DNA of 64,000 nt from Spirodela intermedia (GCA_902729315.2 LR746272.1:6635827-6699826), one strand, 5' to 3'. Positions 38,301 to 51,119 are shown, counted from the stretch's first letter. Translations and numbers: made by a program. Notes: generated by a model not told the origin, from the sequence alone.

Positions 38301-40030
38301 TATATTTATGTAATAAGAATACTAGCCCACAAATCAAGAAAGGTTACCTATCAACACTAAAAGCTATATCTAAACCAAATAGGAAAGTATAAGGTAACAA
38401 ATTTCCCACCCTACACAACCTGAGGAAGCATACAGACTTGGGGTTCACAAGAACTCTGATGCAATGGATTTTTTTGGTTGGAACTTGCTGTAGAGGATTT
38501 TTTTGGCTAAAATCAAACATTCTCCATCATTTTCAGAAACTTCTCATCTCATAACATCTATAAGTCATTACTTCTATAGTCATCAGAGTTTTAACCATGC
38601 CAAAATTAAAACCAAGATCATAGGTATCCTCAATCATGTATGTACTTTAGGCTCCTAAGTAACCATGCCCAATCTTCACCAATGTCAACATCCACAATAA
38701 CATATGTTGCAAGAAATACTAATGATAACTCATTGCGTTGACTACACATCCACTTTAAGTTGACTCTTGTGGATGTTGACTATACATCCATCAATTATCT
38801 CATCTTTTTGTCCCTTAGGAAGGTAACAAAATGTCCGGTGTACATGAAATTCTAGGATCTAAGCTTAAGGCAAGTCCTTTGCTGAGTAAAGGATCAAGCT
38901 TAGGTCAACAACATCTATTAAAACTTATATAAGAAATCACTTGTACAGCATACACCCTTCTGGACTCACTACATCGTCAAATTATAGTCCTGGATAAGTA
39001 TTAATGATATGACATAAACAACATACCTAACAAAGTTTTGTTAATAAATAAAATTACATCCATAATTTTCTTGGGTCCCCCATTTCTCAAGCCTCCACAA
39101 ACATATAGATAGCGAATCCTCTCAGAAGCTAGCAGCAAAGGTAAAGAGAGTAGGGAGTAAGTGTCACAAGGAAGAAGCAGAACACAATGACACATGTGCA
39201 CCATAGTGAGCACGCGTGGCACGAAGGGCGCACGTAGTATGGCGGGCACATGTGATGAGCACGGCATAGAGGACGCACGCGGCACAGTGGGCGTTCTTGA
39301 CATGGCGAGCGTGGTTGCGCGCGTGCCCAGCACGACATGTGCATGCACTGGCAGGAACAGCACAGAAGAATTGTAATGGCCCCTGAGCAACGATTGACAT
39401 GGGAGTCAAGGGCGGTGCAGCGACTACTTTGCAGCCTCCACCCCTAAATAGAGGGGTAATGCCCATTGTACAAGAACAAAAAAGGAATACACTACGGGCT
39501 CTGGACATTCTTGGTTCAAACGGGTGCGAGAGACTCGCTGGATGTCGTGGGGGAGCGCACAACTCAGACTTCCCTGGCCATGGTCATTTGGCACAAGAGA
39601 GAATGATGCATTCGTCCATAACTCAGCACAAGTCAACAAGTTTTATCTGGATATGCTCCAAGAAAATCTACGTGTCGAAGGTTGCAAGTCAAAGAGGATT
39701 CTAGTGATGAAGTCAACGCCTTGGTTGATGATTGTGGGAGAGAAACCAGAGAAATCTAAGATAGAAGTAAGGTAATGTTCAAGTTTATTTTCCCCTTATA
39801 GAGGGAAAATGTTCTCAACTTCGAGAGGAAACCCAACCTATGGTAGCAGATCTACACTTGAGAAGAAAAAAACATCTAGTCAACCCTTTCCCAACTTGAC
39901 CCGAGTCCAGACAAGAAAACCACTCAAGAAGGCCGGACTTGACCTGGGTCAGAAGTGAAAACCACACAAGAAAATCCGAGCCGGGCCCGATCAAATATGG
40001 GCCCGGCCCAGCCCCCAAAATCAATAGCTC
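35400..40030. other. Intergenic stretch with possible LTR remains
   Basis: About 4.6 kb, mostly AT-rich. Its right half contains a GC-rich patch (39190-39370) and, just after it, a CTAAATAGAGGGG segment (about 39443) of the kind found at LTR promoters. I found no retroelement protein motif and no gene. An AT repeat lies at about 36919-36939. Confidence 0.4.
39190..39370. repeat. GC-rich imperfect GCACG-type minisatellite
   Basis: Within AT-rich DNA, about 180 bp are built from variants of GTGGCACG, GGGCGCACG, GAGCACGGC and GCGTG. It is dense in CpG and open in several frames on both strands, which reflects composition and does not indicate a gene. Confidence 0.55.
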
Positions 40031-40035
40031 AAGGA

Positions 40036-40060
40036 AGAGAGAGAGAGAGAGAGAGAGAGA
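40036..40060. repeat. GA microsatellite
   Basis: A perfect GA run of about 25 nt, some 260 bp past the stop codon of the IST1-like gene. Confidence 0.93.
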
Positions 40061-40321
40061 TGAGATCATATAAGAAAATGTGAAAAATATTTATGAGCAA
40101 ACAACACGTAAATAAACCAAGTCTTTCACTAAACAATTTGAATCCAAAGAACAAGCATCCGCTAAAACAAAAATAAAATGATTTATTGAACAAAGACTTT
40201 ATAGACTTTATCCACAAACTGAATGACAACATACTCTGTCTGTTCTGGTGAATTTATTATATTTTCTCTCCCTGTATCCACTGGAAGCCAGAAAATAAAA
40301 TCCGGTTCCTCCCTGATGCCA

Positions 40322-43321
40322 TTATCCAGACTGTTTACCATTTCCAGCTTGCCGATGAACTCCAGCATTTATACGTGCAGCGGCAGTGCGGGCGGCTGCT
40401 GATGCCCGTTCGGCTAAAGCCATCGCCGCCCGAGCCCTCTCCAAGGCATCTGACGCGCCCCGTGGCCCTTCACTGAGAGAGGAGTCAACCGGGGGGAGCT
40501 CAATCTTCTCAGGCCCCACCGATAAAATCTTGCTGACTACAGCAGGAGCTGGATTTGAGACCGCGGGAACAGGCAGATGGGGCTGACTCTGAACCATCGG
40601 TGTGATGGGCAGCCCATCCTGGGGTGAGGCAGGAGGCATGCTTTGTGTGATGATCACTGTAGATGCAGTGGGTATGGCAGAAGAATTCAATCCCTCCTGC
40701 AGATATCAGCCAAGTATAGTAAGATTCCATCCCGCCTCCAGGCTATGAGAAACACAGAAAAAATATTGGGTACCATAATGATATAATGTGGCTCTAGGGG
40801 GGAAATAAAAAATTATTGAAAAATTATAAAAAAAAAGAATAAGAGAAAATATAGCGTGAGGGAGTTGTTGAGGTTCCACACCAGGAGGTCTTCGTGCTTC
40901 TTGCTGAATTCAATCTCAGTGCTGGAGGCGTCCCACTCCACACCAAACTCCTGTGCGATCCCCCTCAGAGCCCGGAGCTTCACTTCAGCAGGGGGAGCCC
41001 TGACGGAGAGCTTCTCAATTATCTGTGGAAAGTTCCCCAGCCCGTCACCTTTTTGCAACCCGTAATTTCCATAATAAGTAATAAGTGATAGACTATCTTT
41101 GACTCTACCATCCGATTGACATTTGAGTCCGGCCGGAGCTCAGCAGCAGCAGCCGAAAACTCCTTGCCATATTTTGTCGTGAACAGGTTCCTGACCTGCA
41201 TCAGCTCAGGCAGGTCTGAACACCTCGGGGCAGCATAGATGATGCTGGCGATGGCCTCCTGCAATTCCGAGGGGCAATCTCTGTTACATGGATAAGATAT
41301 CCAAGTATGAATAGCTAGAAGAGCATTATAATGCTAAATACATAAGAAAAAAGCTATAAATATATATCATATGGCATGAAACTTATGTGAACAAAGTGGA
41401 GTTCACAAAAGTCTGGAGCATATGTTTCTAAATAAAGAAGAGATATCACATACAAGTCCCTGCATTGCATGAGCCGCCTGGTCAATTCATAGTTCCCACA
41501 AATATTTTTTCTAAAAAAAAGAATCTACCAGAGATGTACGAATTCTAAAGTCATAATCTTTTGTGCGATTTTTTAAATACTTATTTCATGCTTTCACAAT
41601 TAGTTGAAAACTTGGAAGAAAATGGACGAATTCTAATTTCATTAAAAAACCCTACATCGATTGATAATTATGGCTGAATACAACCGTTACACAAATTGAT
41701 TGTTCGTATAACAGGATGTCACAACTAGAACAGAAGTAATGAGGGTAACAATGAACAGAAGAGAAGTAAGATAACCACAGATAATAGATAGGGATTCAGA
41801 TTTTATACAAATCAATCTTCAGACTAATTTGCTGAGAATGTCGAAATCTTGCACCCCCCCACCCCTTTTTCTAAGCCTGCGGAGAAGTAAACACTTATCC
41901 TTACCCTGCATATAACTTTCCATGTCCAAGACCGCCTGTCAGAACATCTCATCATTAACTTTATGCCTGTGATTAATTTTAATGAGCAGGGTGGGAAACA
42001 AGGAATTCGAGATGAGGAACAACTCTAACACTTTCAGCCAATTGACTCTCCTATGGCGCCTTATCTCCTACATAAGTTGGCTACGTGATTTATCCCATGA
42101 GTAGCTGTTGGTTGACTTTTGAGGTGATTTCAATAGTTTTATCCAGATGTTCTACTCATCAGACTCATTTTCAGAAGAGATCAACAAGATCTCAGATCCT
42201 TGCAATGCCCATGAACAGGGCTTCATGGTTCTTCAAAGCCAGTTCTCTCAAACCATTCACAGCCACCATGAAGCCTGGAAATGGAGGCTGCATGGTGACA
42301 GATGCGAGGGAGGTGAGTAAATATATCTCAAAAGATTTACAGCTTCTTAAACATTTCACAAGATAATTTAAAAAAACAAATGAACAAAACAAAATTGGAA
42401 TATTTTCCTTGAAAAAAAATAACAAAGAAAAAATTCAGCTAAATCATTTACTGAACACTTTTCTTATATGTAGAATAAATCTCAATTCGAATCCCCTTGC
42501 ATTAACACTATTGTCATCCCTTCAGACAGAATTACACTATGTCAAGGTCAAACCTAGCATCCTCATCAATGAATAGGAGATGGTTGAAACAGAAAAAAAT
42601 GTTGGACAAAAGAATCAGTGCAGCATGGGAAGAAGTCAAAGAAAGAATTCCAGAAAGGGAAATTCACCTTTGGGCTTCGAGGATAGGCACTCGAGCGAGC
42701 ACAAACTCACAGAATAGTTCTAATACCTCATAGGCAGCTGATACGTTCTCTTCACGAATGACATGCTCCACCTAAGAAAAAGCATATAAATGATGAAGAT
42801 GATGACGGTGGTGATATCAATCTTGTGAAACCATAGAGAGAGAATTAACAAGAGAAGATCGTCAGTTCTCTGCATACCCTAATACGAGAAATGGACTCCT
42901 GGCCGCTTTGAAGGTATTGAGCAATCTCCTTCCTCATTTGCTTCAGCTGGACCTCCCGCTTGTTGTGCAACAATTTGATGCGCGAAATGGCGAGGTTCAA
43001 GCAAGTCTTGCTGCAGAACAAGCAAAGATCGAAAAGATGACCGGGTTGCAGCCATTATTACGAACCCTCTTTGTGGAAGCATCACCCACATTAGGGAAAC
43101 CAAGCACCGGAAAAGATTCAATCAATCCTATGCCATCTTTGTCATAGGAAAATTTATACTTTAATTTACTAAAAAATATAAGAATCATGCTAAGCCAGGA
43201 AATCTGATAAACCACGGTCGTCCCCGGCAGTAGAAGTAGAAGTTCAATTCAAATAAAAAAAAGGTATTATGAAATTAGTTACAGTGAGGATTATAAAATT
43301 CTTGGAAGTTTAACCCTTTCG

Positions 43322-43357
<36 letters not shown>

Positions 43358-43805
43358 TTTCACAGAGATAGCATCATGATCCACCTGAAGTTGCACCTGT
43401 TAATCGCAACTAAATGACGAATAAAGAAACCCAATGGCTGTTTCAGGGAGGCATACAGTTACTCGGCTTCGACCTTTCGATCAGTGAGAGTTCAAGGAAA
43501 TACACAAAGATTTTCTCAACCAACGATCAGATCTCCGCTCGGCCCGCAATATCACTCCCCACGGAGTAGTAAACAAGCTACGGAAAAAGGAAACCAAACA
43601 CCTTTTGCACCTCAGATTGTTCCATGAAATCTTCTCCTCAGCGAGAGTCCCAGAACAATCTATAAGCGAGGCGGCGGAAAACGCCTCGAAGATGGGGATC
43701 GGAATTCAAAAGAGATGGCGAGGAAAGCAGGAGGACGGTGATCGACCAAACGCACCATCTGGCACCCAGGAGACCTCTGCTGAACAGGGAGGTGAGCGAC
43801 GACAT
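40322..43805 (-). CDS. IST1-like protein (regulator of Vps4 / ESCRT-III family)
   Basis: IST1 proteins bind ESCRT-III and the ATPase Vps4 and modulate membrane scission at multivesicular endosomes. Six exons on the minus strand: 43805-43756, 43010-42878, 42771-42668, 41280-41109, 41022-40882 and 40696-40322. They sum to 975 nt in frame, 324 residues. The IST1 (DUF292) helical domain fills about residues 15-195: CKTCLNLAISRIKLLHNKRE, VEHVIREENVSAAYEVLELF, ELQEAIASIIYAAPRCSDLP, KYGKEFSAAAAEL, then KLSVRAPPAEVKLRAL. A Pro-rich then Ala-rich tail (125 residues) is encoded by the last exon and ends in a family-like ERARAAMALAERASAAAR block. I chose the second in-frame ATG (MSSLTSLFSRG) because relatives start at this FFSRG-like segment. 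An ATG eight codons earlier is possible. No MIM motif stands out in the tail. Confidence 0.94.
42175..42312 (+). other. Exon-like ORF antisense in an IST1-like intron, unassigned
   Basis: Inside the 1.4-kb intron between IST1-like exons 3 and 4, on the opposite strand, a 138-nt open block is bounded by a good acceptor (CTCATTTTCAG) and a consensus donor (GAG then GTGAGT). It encodes 46 residues, including MNRASWFFKASSLKPFTAT, with no stop. The minus strand is also open (MQPPFPGFMVAVNGLREL... to a stop). I do not recognise either protein. It may be a captured gene fragment or chance. Confidence 0.35.
43323..43356. repeat. GA microsatellite in first IST1-like intron
   Basis: A GA run of about 34 nt with one CGAG interruption, in the first coding intron of the IST1-like gene. 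Confidence 0.93.
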
Positions 43806-44369
43806 CCTCCGGCTCGCCGAAGATCGCAACCTCCGATGACAGGAAGCCGCCGGAGCGCTAAATCCGACGGGAGAACCAACGACGGTCGGCCGGAGCCCAC
43901 AAGGAAGACGCTTTCGTTCGTTAATTTTTCTCCTTTTCCACGCCGATCACAATGTATTCCACAGAATCCATTCCCCATTTTTTAACTGGCCATCGTTTGT
44001 TTCAAGTTCGACGCATAAAGGCGCCCTTCTTCCCCTCGACATCACAATTCATTATCGGAATGCAGTCCTCTTGAAAAGCGAAGATCTCATGCCCCCTATC
44101 ATCTCAATGCATTCCGCGAATCCATTCCTATCCTGACTGTCCATTTCGCGTACGATGTGAAAAGGGCATGAAGAAAGAAAACTCCACGAGTGACAGCAAA
44201 AGCCTCTGGTTTCCCATTCACAACACAATGCTTTCTATTTATGAAATATTAGAAAAGAAAACTTCGTAGTTGAGCATGTTCGGGTGGAAGTTTGGCCCAA
44301 GTGCAAAGGCTCAAATAGTAACTTTCATTTTTCATTAAAAATTGAATATTCAAAGTATTTTAGAAGAGG

Positions 44370-45340
44370 TATTAGTTCATCCAAAACTATCACTTATAGG
44401 ACATGAGGTGGATTAAGAGCTTCAGGTATGTCCTAAGTACTCCTTACAATAAGGTGCACTAGTTTATCAAAGATAATTAATGTTCTTATAACGTTTAAGT
44501 ATGATTCCAGCAATCTTGAAAGAATGCCTCGATAATGTGATGGAAATGAACCAATACATTACAAGATACATGGACGATTGTGTAATATCTTAAGAGAACA
44601 AAATTGAAATTCTCTCAACAACATAGCTCTTTCAGCATGTACCAATCTTGACTCAAACTTGAGAAGACATCGCCATGTATTTCATGAAAGGTCTACAACT
44701 TGATATTAGTGAGTTTAGTCAATTGAACAAGTATTTACATTTCTTACCCTTACCCTACACACATTATTTCACAATAAGGGAAGGAGTAGTCACATTTGTT
44801 TGAGAGGTTGGTCATCTACATGAGATTCTAAAATGTATTGCCACCAACCAAGACAATATATTCCTCAGTCAATTTTAGTAAGAATTCTTTAAACTTCAAG
44901 AAACTAGTAATTGATAAGCATAGGACTATGCACCACCCTTAGATATATAAGCAAAACAAAGCAGTAATTGGTATTTTTAGAGACCTATTTATGTTATTTT
45001 GCCTCTAATAGATCAAAGGAGTGGAGTAAAATTAGCTTCAATGAGCAGAATGTTGGTACAACACTATATTTTGTACTTCAATTTGAATAACACTATCTAA
45101 GTATGTTTATAGTCATAATCCTTTATCGATAGTTTGTTTAGGTATCCATATGGTAAAGATAGCTTTAGTTGAGTGACAATTGTAGGAACCAGATCAAATT
45201 TTAGAAAAATTAGAATAACACTTGGATTGATTCTAATTAAAGATAAAGACACATTTAGATAGAAAAAGACAATATAGCATATGAAGTGGGAGATTAGGTT
45301 TATATAAAATTAAGGCTATATAAGATTAACGATAATACAC
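44370..45340 (+). mobile_element. Ty3/gypsy integrase remnant (element C)
   Basis: On the plus strand, a stop-riddled copy of a gypsy integrase. At about 44579 there is a zinc-binding end with ENKIEILSTT and FQHVPILTQT (counterparts of NKxETLxPAGLLQPLPIP). The core follows at about 44662: EDIAMYFMKGLQL, NKYLHFLPLPYTHYF, EFFKLQETSN. The C-terminal end AYEVGDxVYIKLRLYKI lies at about 45277-45325. It is in the opposite orientation to the reverse transcriptase fragment 600 bp to its right, so it is a different element or an inverted piece. No LTR was recognised at its ends. Confidence 0.82.
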
Positions 45341-45799
45341 TCTTTGACTCATAGGATTAACATGATGTTTTTCCCTAGATACTTTGACCTTTATCACATC
45401 ATTGAAAGCATCATCATTACTTTTCTACTATTTGAGCATTTACTCTTCTAGGAATCATACATAGGGCACTTATAAGTTTATTTTTTGAACCTTTCTTGAA
45501 TTGTATTATTAAGTCATATCTAACGATTTTTGCAAGCCACTTTTTTTATTCTAATTAGACCTACTACTACTATTATAAAAACTTCTAACTAATTTGGTAA
45601 GTAAAAACTATGAAATATTGTCCTAGCAGATAATACCTGATGAATTTTCAACATAATTTTCATCAATTACCTTTTGTACGCTATTTTTAGTTGGTTCTAA
45701 GTAAACAATACTTGAATAAAATATATGATGGGTTATACTACTACATGAGTGTATCCTCAACTCATAACCCAACGTCTATGACTCAATCTTGAATGGCTA

Positions 45800-48703
45800 T
45801 GAGAAAATTAGTAAAGTTGAGATTGACATGATGTTCAATTCTTGAGTTTCTAAAATGATGTCTAACATCATCATTCACAAGAAAAGGTACTTCAATTGTT
45901 GCATCAATTGTCATGAGATAACTATGTATCATGCATTAGACATTTTATAATGCTTAGTAAAGCTCAAAACTGTCCTCAACTCTTGTAGATTATTGGTTGT
46001 TTGCCATCTTAAAATAGCCTCTATGTTGTCTCTATTTGCTTCTATGGGTTTGACAAATACCTAATTACCTAAATATGTGATGTGTCTTTACTTGAATATG
46101 TATTTCCTTAAATTGATATGTAGTTTGTGCTCAACTAATATTGGTAGCATTTGGTATAGTTGTTGCTCAACATATATGATTCATGAGTAATTAAAATGTG
46201 GTATGATAATTGTTAAACCTGATGACATCATGAAAAATTATTAATATTTGAAATGCTATATTCAGAATGTCTTTAGTTTTCATTAATATTTTGTTTAGTA
46301 GTTCGTTAGTGTTGAAAAACTACATATCTAACACCATTATGATCTCAAAAGTTTTGTTGATATTTTCTATAAAAAAATATATGAGAATAGTGATTAGTTT
46401 TCATTTGTCAAATGACATGAAGCTAACTAGTCAATGGACTATTCTTAGGCATTCAATAATCATCTTGACCAGATCAAAGTCACAACACATTCCGCCTTCA
46501 ACCAGCATCTTGCAAGATGTAGACAGAAAAAATCATTTTTTTTCTTAATTGGAATCTTGGACACACTTTAAGTCAACATCATCTTTTACATAACAACATG
46601 CAGTGAACGTTTATATTCTTTGTGAGATAAACTTGTGATGAAGTCTTCTTTTAATCATGCAAGAGAGTTGACACATTAGTTGTTAGCCTCCTACAATTAT
46701 GAATTTAGAAGGAATTTTTTTAACAAAATGTAGTGAAAAATAAATTCAAGAATCTATTATTGTGAAGGTAACTTTCAATCAAATGGAACCTAGAAATGGA
46801 GTTGTTCTGAAAGAGTAGGCATAAGTAAGGGGTTGATTTACTTTAAAAAATCTGTCTCTAACTAATAGATCTAGGAAAATCAAAGGACCTCAGTTTACAA
46901 GAAGATTTAATATTTCAATAAGAGTGAATTGAAGTAAAGATTAGAAGCTACTGAAATATAGCCCCCTTATTGATCTAAGTACAACCTTTACTTTAATAAT
47001 TATTTGAATTCATTAACAACTTATGTTGAGATAAAATGATGGGTGGTTATGTAGTCCATTAAGATAATTACTTATATGGGTCCCATTCTTCTCTTGAGCT
47101 TTATAATACCTAATTTTTTAAGCCTCATAATTGAATTAAATGATAACTTGATATTTTCTTACACTCCTATCTCTATTCTTGGGTCTTCTACCCTACTCAT
47201 TTCTTTTGATGTTTCCATATATGATCTTTTTTCTAATTCTTAATCAATTTCATACACTAGGAAAAAAAATATTCTCTTTTACAAACATGCAGTTGACTAT
47301 ACTATTCACCTCAAGAGAAAGACAATCCTTATGATCTACATGCTTAAATTTTTCTGTTGATTAAGTTTAACCACATCTTGACCTCATCATGTAGGTTACT
47401 AAATTAGTTTTCTCCACTAGTAAAAACTTGAGTTCCCCAACTTACAACCTCATTAGGTAGTAATTTTGTGAGTCTGCCTAATTTAGTGGTCCTCCTTAGG
47501 CTTGGATCTGAGCTCTTGGCCCCTCCATGACCTAGGAATATATTAGGCCCTCTAAACAAATTTGGCCTAAATAGTTTTGTGTTGCATAGAAGTTTTCTAA
47601 TTTAGATGGTATTTTTCTTCTCTCTAATTAGTTGAGCCATTTCCATGATGAAGTTCAAATCAATATAGGATCCTAATCTTTGTTCTAATGTCTAACTTCA
47701 ACACCTTGATCAATACACTAAAACCTCATCTAGTAACCCTTCCATAAACAATAACAAGTTCAAAATCACACTAAAATTTCACTAGAGATCCATGTTGTTG
47801 ATGTGTAGAAGCATTTTCACAAATTACTTACAACAATCTAAGATGTTAGAACAATTGTTATTTTATCTCCTTCCAACTTTTGAAAGCATTCATGCTAATA
47901 ACTCATCCTCAACGTTTACTCTTGCTACTATTAGCTTCTTCACCTCTATCATTATATTTATCGTGAGATATAACTTTGCATGGAAAACTAAATTATTATG
48001 ATTTTCTCCAGTAAATAATATTATCTTTAGTTGGCATCTATCCTTCAAAGTCATGATGTGAAAATTATGCTTTATCTCCATTGTACTTAGGTTTCTTCTC
48101 TCGGGCTTTTCTCCTACAATCTTGTGCTCAATTCTCCTTCTTTCATGTGGTAATGCCTTTTTGTCTACATTGTTCACCATGAATTTTTCAATGTCTTTAG
48201 ATATTTAGCAAGGCCTTGAGTCAACTCTTCTATGGAATTTGTTATCTCTTGGGATAATTGTAATTGTATCTCGACCTTAGGTACCCTTCACAACTCAGTC
48301 TTCACATCTTCCTTCTTTTCTCTAGGTTCTCCAAATCTTCTCTTCTTAGTCTTGGGCCATTGAATCATTGTTCTAGTACCAAATGATGAGAGAAAGAAGT
48401 CCATGCATAGAGGAATTAAAAAAAATCAAAGTAAAAAAAGAATAGAACTAGTTAGGGTCTTGGTGAAAAACATGAAACAATGAAAAACAAGATAGATGAT
48501 TGCCTTTTGAGAAGAATATCTCCCTTCCAACAAGTGAAATAGTTTCACTTGCCTCTTCCACCCCCATCCTTTCTATGCCTTAATAACCTACTTAGTCTTG
48601 TGTCCTCCTTGAGAATTTACCTAATGACCCAAGCATCTTGGCTCAGCAAGCCTCTTCCTTGTCATAGAGTAGGTAAGACTTATCAGATGTCTAACTAACA
48701 TCA
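45800..48703 (-). mobile_element. Decayed Ty3/gypsy element with 5' LTR (element B)
   Basis: Read right to left: a candidate 5' LTR (48703-48387), a primer-binding-site variant (48382-48370), gag-like sequence at 48180-47890 with ILFTGENHNNLVFHAKLYL, and reverse transcriptase at about 46300-45930 with KTKDILNIAF, FHDVIRFNNYHTTF (for FVMPFGLTNAPATF), KLHINLRKYIFK, and VKPIEANRDNIEAILRW then NLQELRTVL. The segment with the catalytic aspartates is missing and stops are frequent. Between gag and reverse transcriptase little is recognisable. A 3' LTR was not seen. Confidence 0.8.
48387..48703 (-). mobile_element. Candidate 5' LTR of gypsy element B
   Basis: On the minus strand it starts TGATGTTAGTTAGAC and ends TTTCTTTCTCTCA, about 317 nt. 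It is followed after 4 nt by TTGGTACTAGAAC (48382-48370), a variant of the initiator-Met tRNA complementary site. The right border is inferred from where the coding remnant of element A stops. Confidence 0.5.
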
Positions 48704-48709
48704 CTCTTG

Positions 48710-51110
48710 TGTATGAAATATTTTTATTAATTAACCTATTTTTCACACATCCCAAACTTGTGCAAAATCTCTTTCACCTTGTTAAAAATCTTTCAAACAA
48801 TCAAAATTAATTATTTTAGTGTGAAGATTAATCAAATACACTCCCTTTCTATTGAGTATATCTCCTATGCAATTTAGTTTTCTTGACATGTTTCATCACA
48901 AAGGTAAATCATTGAATAATACAGCCCATAGATCATGAATTCGATTAATACTTATTTAATTTTGAATATATTTTAATACCTAATAGTTAGTAAATAATGC
49001 AAGTTTTCATTGAATAAGATAGTGTTCCTCTACAAGGCTCTCATTATGACATAAAATTGAATTAACAAGTCGCTCCCTTGTTTATAACATCAATTAATTT
49101 ATCATTATAAAAACTAAGATGACAAACATCTTAAAATGATGACTCACCTACTCCCACAATTAGTGCATCATATCCACTTCAAATAAGATGTCAAAATTTA
49201 ACCATGTTAATATATTAGTAGAACATAATTTCATCTTAATAGGATTGAACCAAACTTATATTTAAATTTTCACCATAATTAACTTTTTTTTTCATACATG
49301 ATGAGAACTTTGCTTATTTTAAGTGATGAACTAATATAGATCTTGATAAAACCAAGCTTCTAGCAATGAAGCTATATTTTTTAAATTTTTATATAGAGCA
49401 TTTTACTAAAAATGTCAAAACCTATTTCAACTTAACAATAAGTTTTTTTCTAAGGTATTATATATTAACATATTTTTGAGATAAATGACAATGAATTTTC
49501 TTATACATTATCTTTATACTTGGTTCATCATCCTCGTCAATGTTCTAGGAATATTAGATAAATAAAATGGATTTTTTTGCATATTTTAAATTATTCGTAA
49601 TACAATATTATGATATTAAAATTAATTTTCCATTCATTATTTACATATTTTAAAGTAATTACATTTTAAATCAATCTTTGGGGAAAATTTCAAAGAAATA
49701 TGTCAGTATATCATCAAGTCATAAAAATAAAAATTAATATTTGAAAATAATTTTATTTATAGTTTGACTATCAACACAGGTTTGTCAACTATTGTCTATT
49801 TCAAAAACCAATAATGTAAGAACAAAGCATGGGCTCATACTATGTTTGATAAGTTCTTTTGACGGCAACTCTTATATGTGTTAAGTTCATTTTCTTCATG
49901 ATCCTTCTATCATGTGACAAATTTAGTAAGTTTGCTCTAAAAACAAAGTCAATATAATGCTGAATATCTATCATCATTGGAAGGTGCTTTATACAATACT
50001 AAAGCTAGATAAAGCCATTAGATTATGAATCTTTCTCATCCAACTAAATTTTATAAGGACCGGAGTGACTCTTTATTTTGAGTCCAAATTTATTCAATGT
50101 ACTTAATCAGAAAATATTTTCACTACTATTAATATCAAAAATAACATCATATATCTTTTGATTAACAATAAAATGTTAATAGAATATTATGACATTGAAG
50201 TTGTTCTTCTTTCATTGAAGTAAACATAAGACGGTTACCATCCAATGAATCAAAAAGTATTTTGCCATCATCTTGATTTATTTTTAATCATTTAGAAATT
50301 ATCTGAAATATTTTACCCAATTATTCTCTTCTTCTTGAATATCTTTTGTGAAATTAACTACACTTTGTTTTGGGTAGACATTAGAATTGTGGCATTTCTA
50401 ACCATATCTATAACATTTTAGTGGTTCATTTAGATCGTGAGAGTTTTTTTATGGTCCACTTTGCCCAATATTTCTTGTGTCATTAGTCTTTGTTATTTAC
50501 TTTATGCAAATGTCACAACAAGCTGATTCACATTTTCTTACGAGAAACATGACGTATGACTAGAATTTCAAGATCTAATTTTTCATTCTTGATTGGAGAT
50601 TCTGTCCATTCTTACACCACAATCATATCATTTAGTTTGTAAAGGGGTTGTAAGGTTTGCTTTGTTCAATAACAAATGTAAGGCCTCTCTTGAATCTAGA
50701 AATCATATAAGACTCAGATCATGTCAAATATATCAAAGAAGAAAATCCATAAATTCTTCTACATATTCTACTACAATTTTTTCACCTTTTTTGTAATTTT
50801 ATAACATTGGTATAAAATTTACTCATTCTTAAGAAGAAATTGAGATTTTAGTAATTCTTCATTTAAACTAGGTATGAGAAAAATCATTTTCTAATATGGC
50901 ATGTTTTGTTTGAAGTTATTCCAACCATACTAATGCTACACCCTTTAATTTAAATGTGACAAAGTTTGCATGCTTCTTTCCTTGAGTCTTCACATATTTG
51001 AAAAGGCATTCAACCTTAGTTAAAAATTCTTTTATACGAAAATAACCATTAAAACTAAACAAATCAATTTTCATCTAAAAGTCCTTATGGTTTTCCACTT
51101 TTGAACCTAC
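48710..51110 (-). mobile_element. Decayed Ty3/gypsy element (element A): gag, RT, RNase H
   Basis: Read right to left on the minus strand: gag at about 51100-50700 (LKGVALVWLE, KGEKIVVEYVEEFMDFL), a broken zinc knuckle at about 50415-50365 (C-YRYG-x-KCHNSNV), the start of reverse transcriptase at about 49990 (PMMIDIQHYIDFVFRANLL), TCVDSQTINKIIFKY, FYLSNIPRTLTRMMNQV, and at 49498-49457 KFIVIYLKNMLIYN, where the catalytic FDD is now LKN. RNase H follows (KLCSTNILTWLNFDILFEVD at about 49230; HYLIQ...VLKYI at about 48970), then GDILNRKGVYLINLHTK. The pieces are colinear and full of stops. Integrase is absent: the element breaks off where the LTR of element B begins. Confidence 0.85.
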
Positions 51111-51119
51111 TTCTTACAT

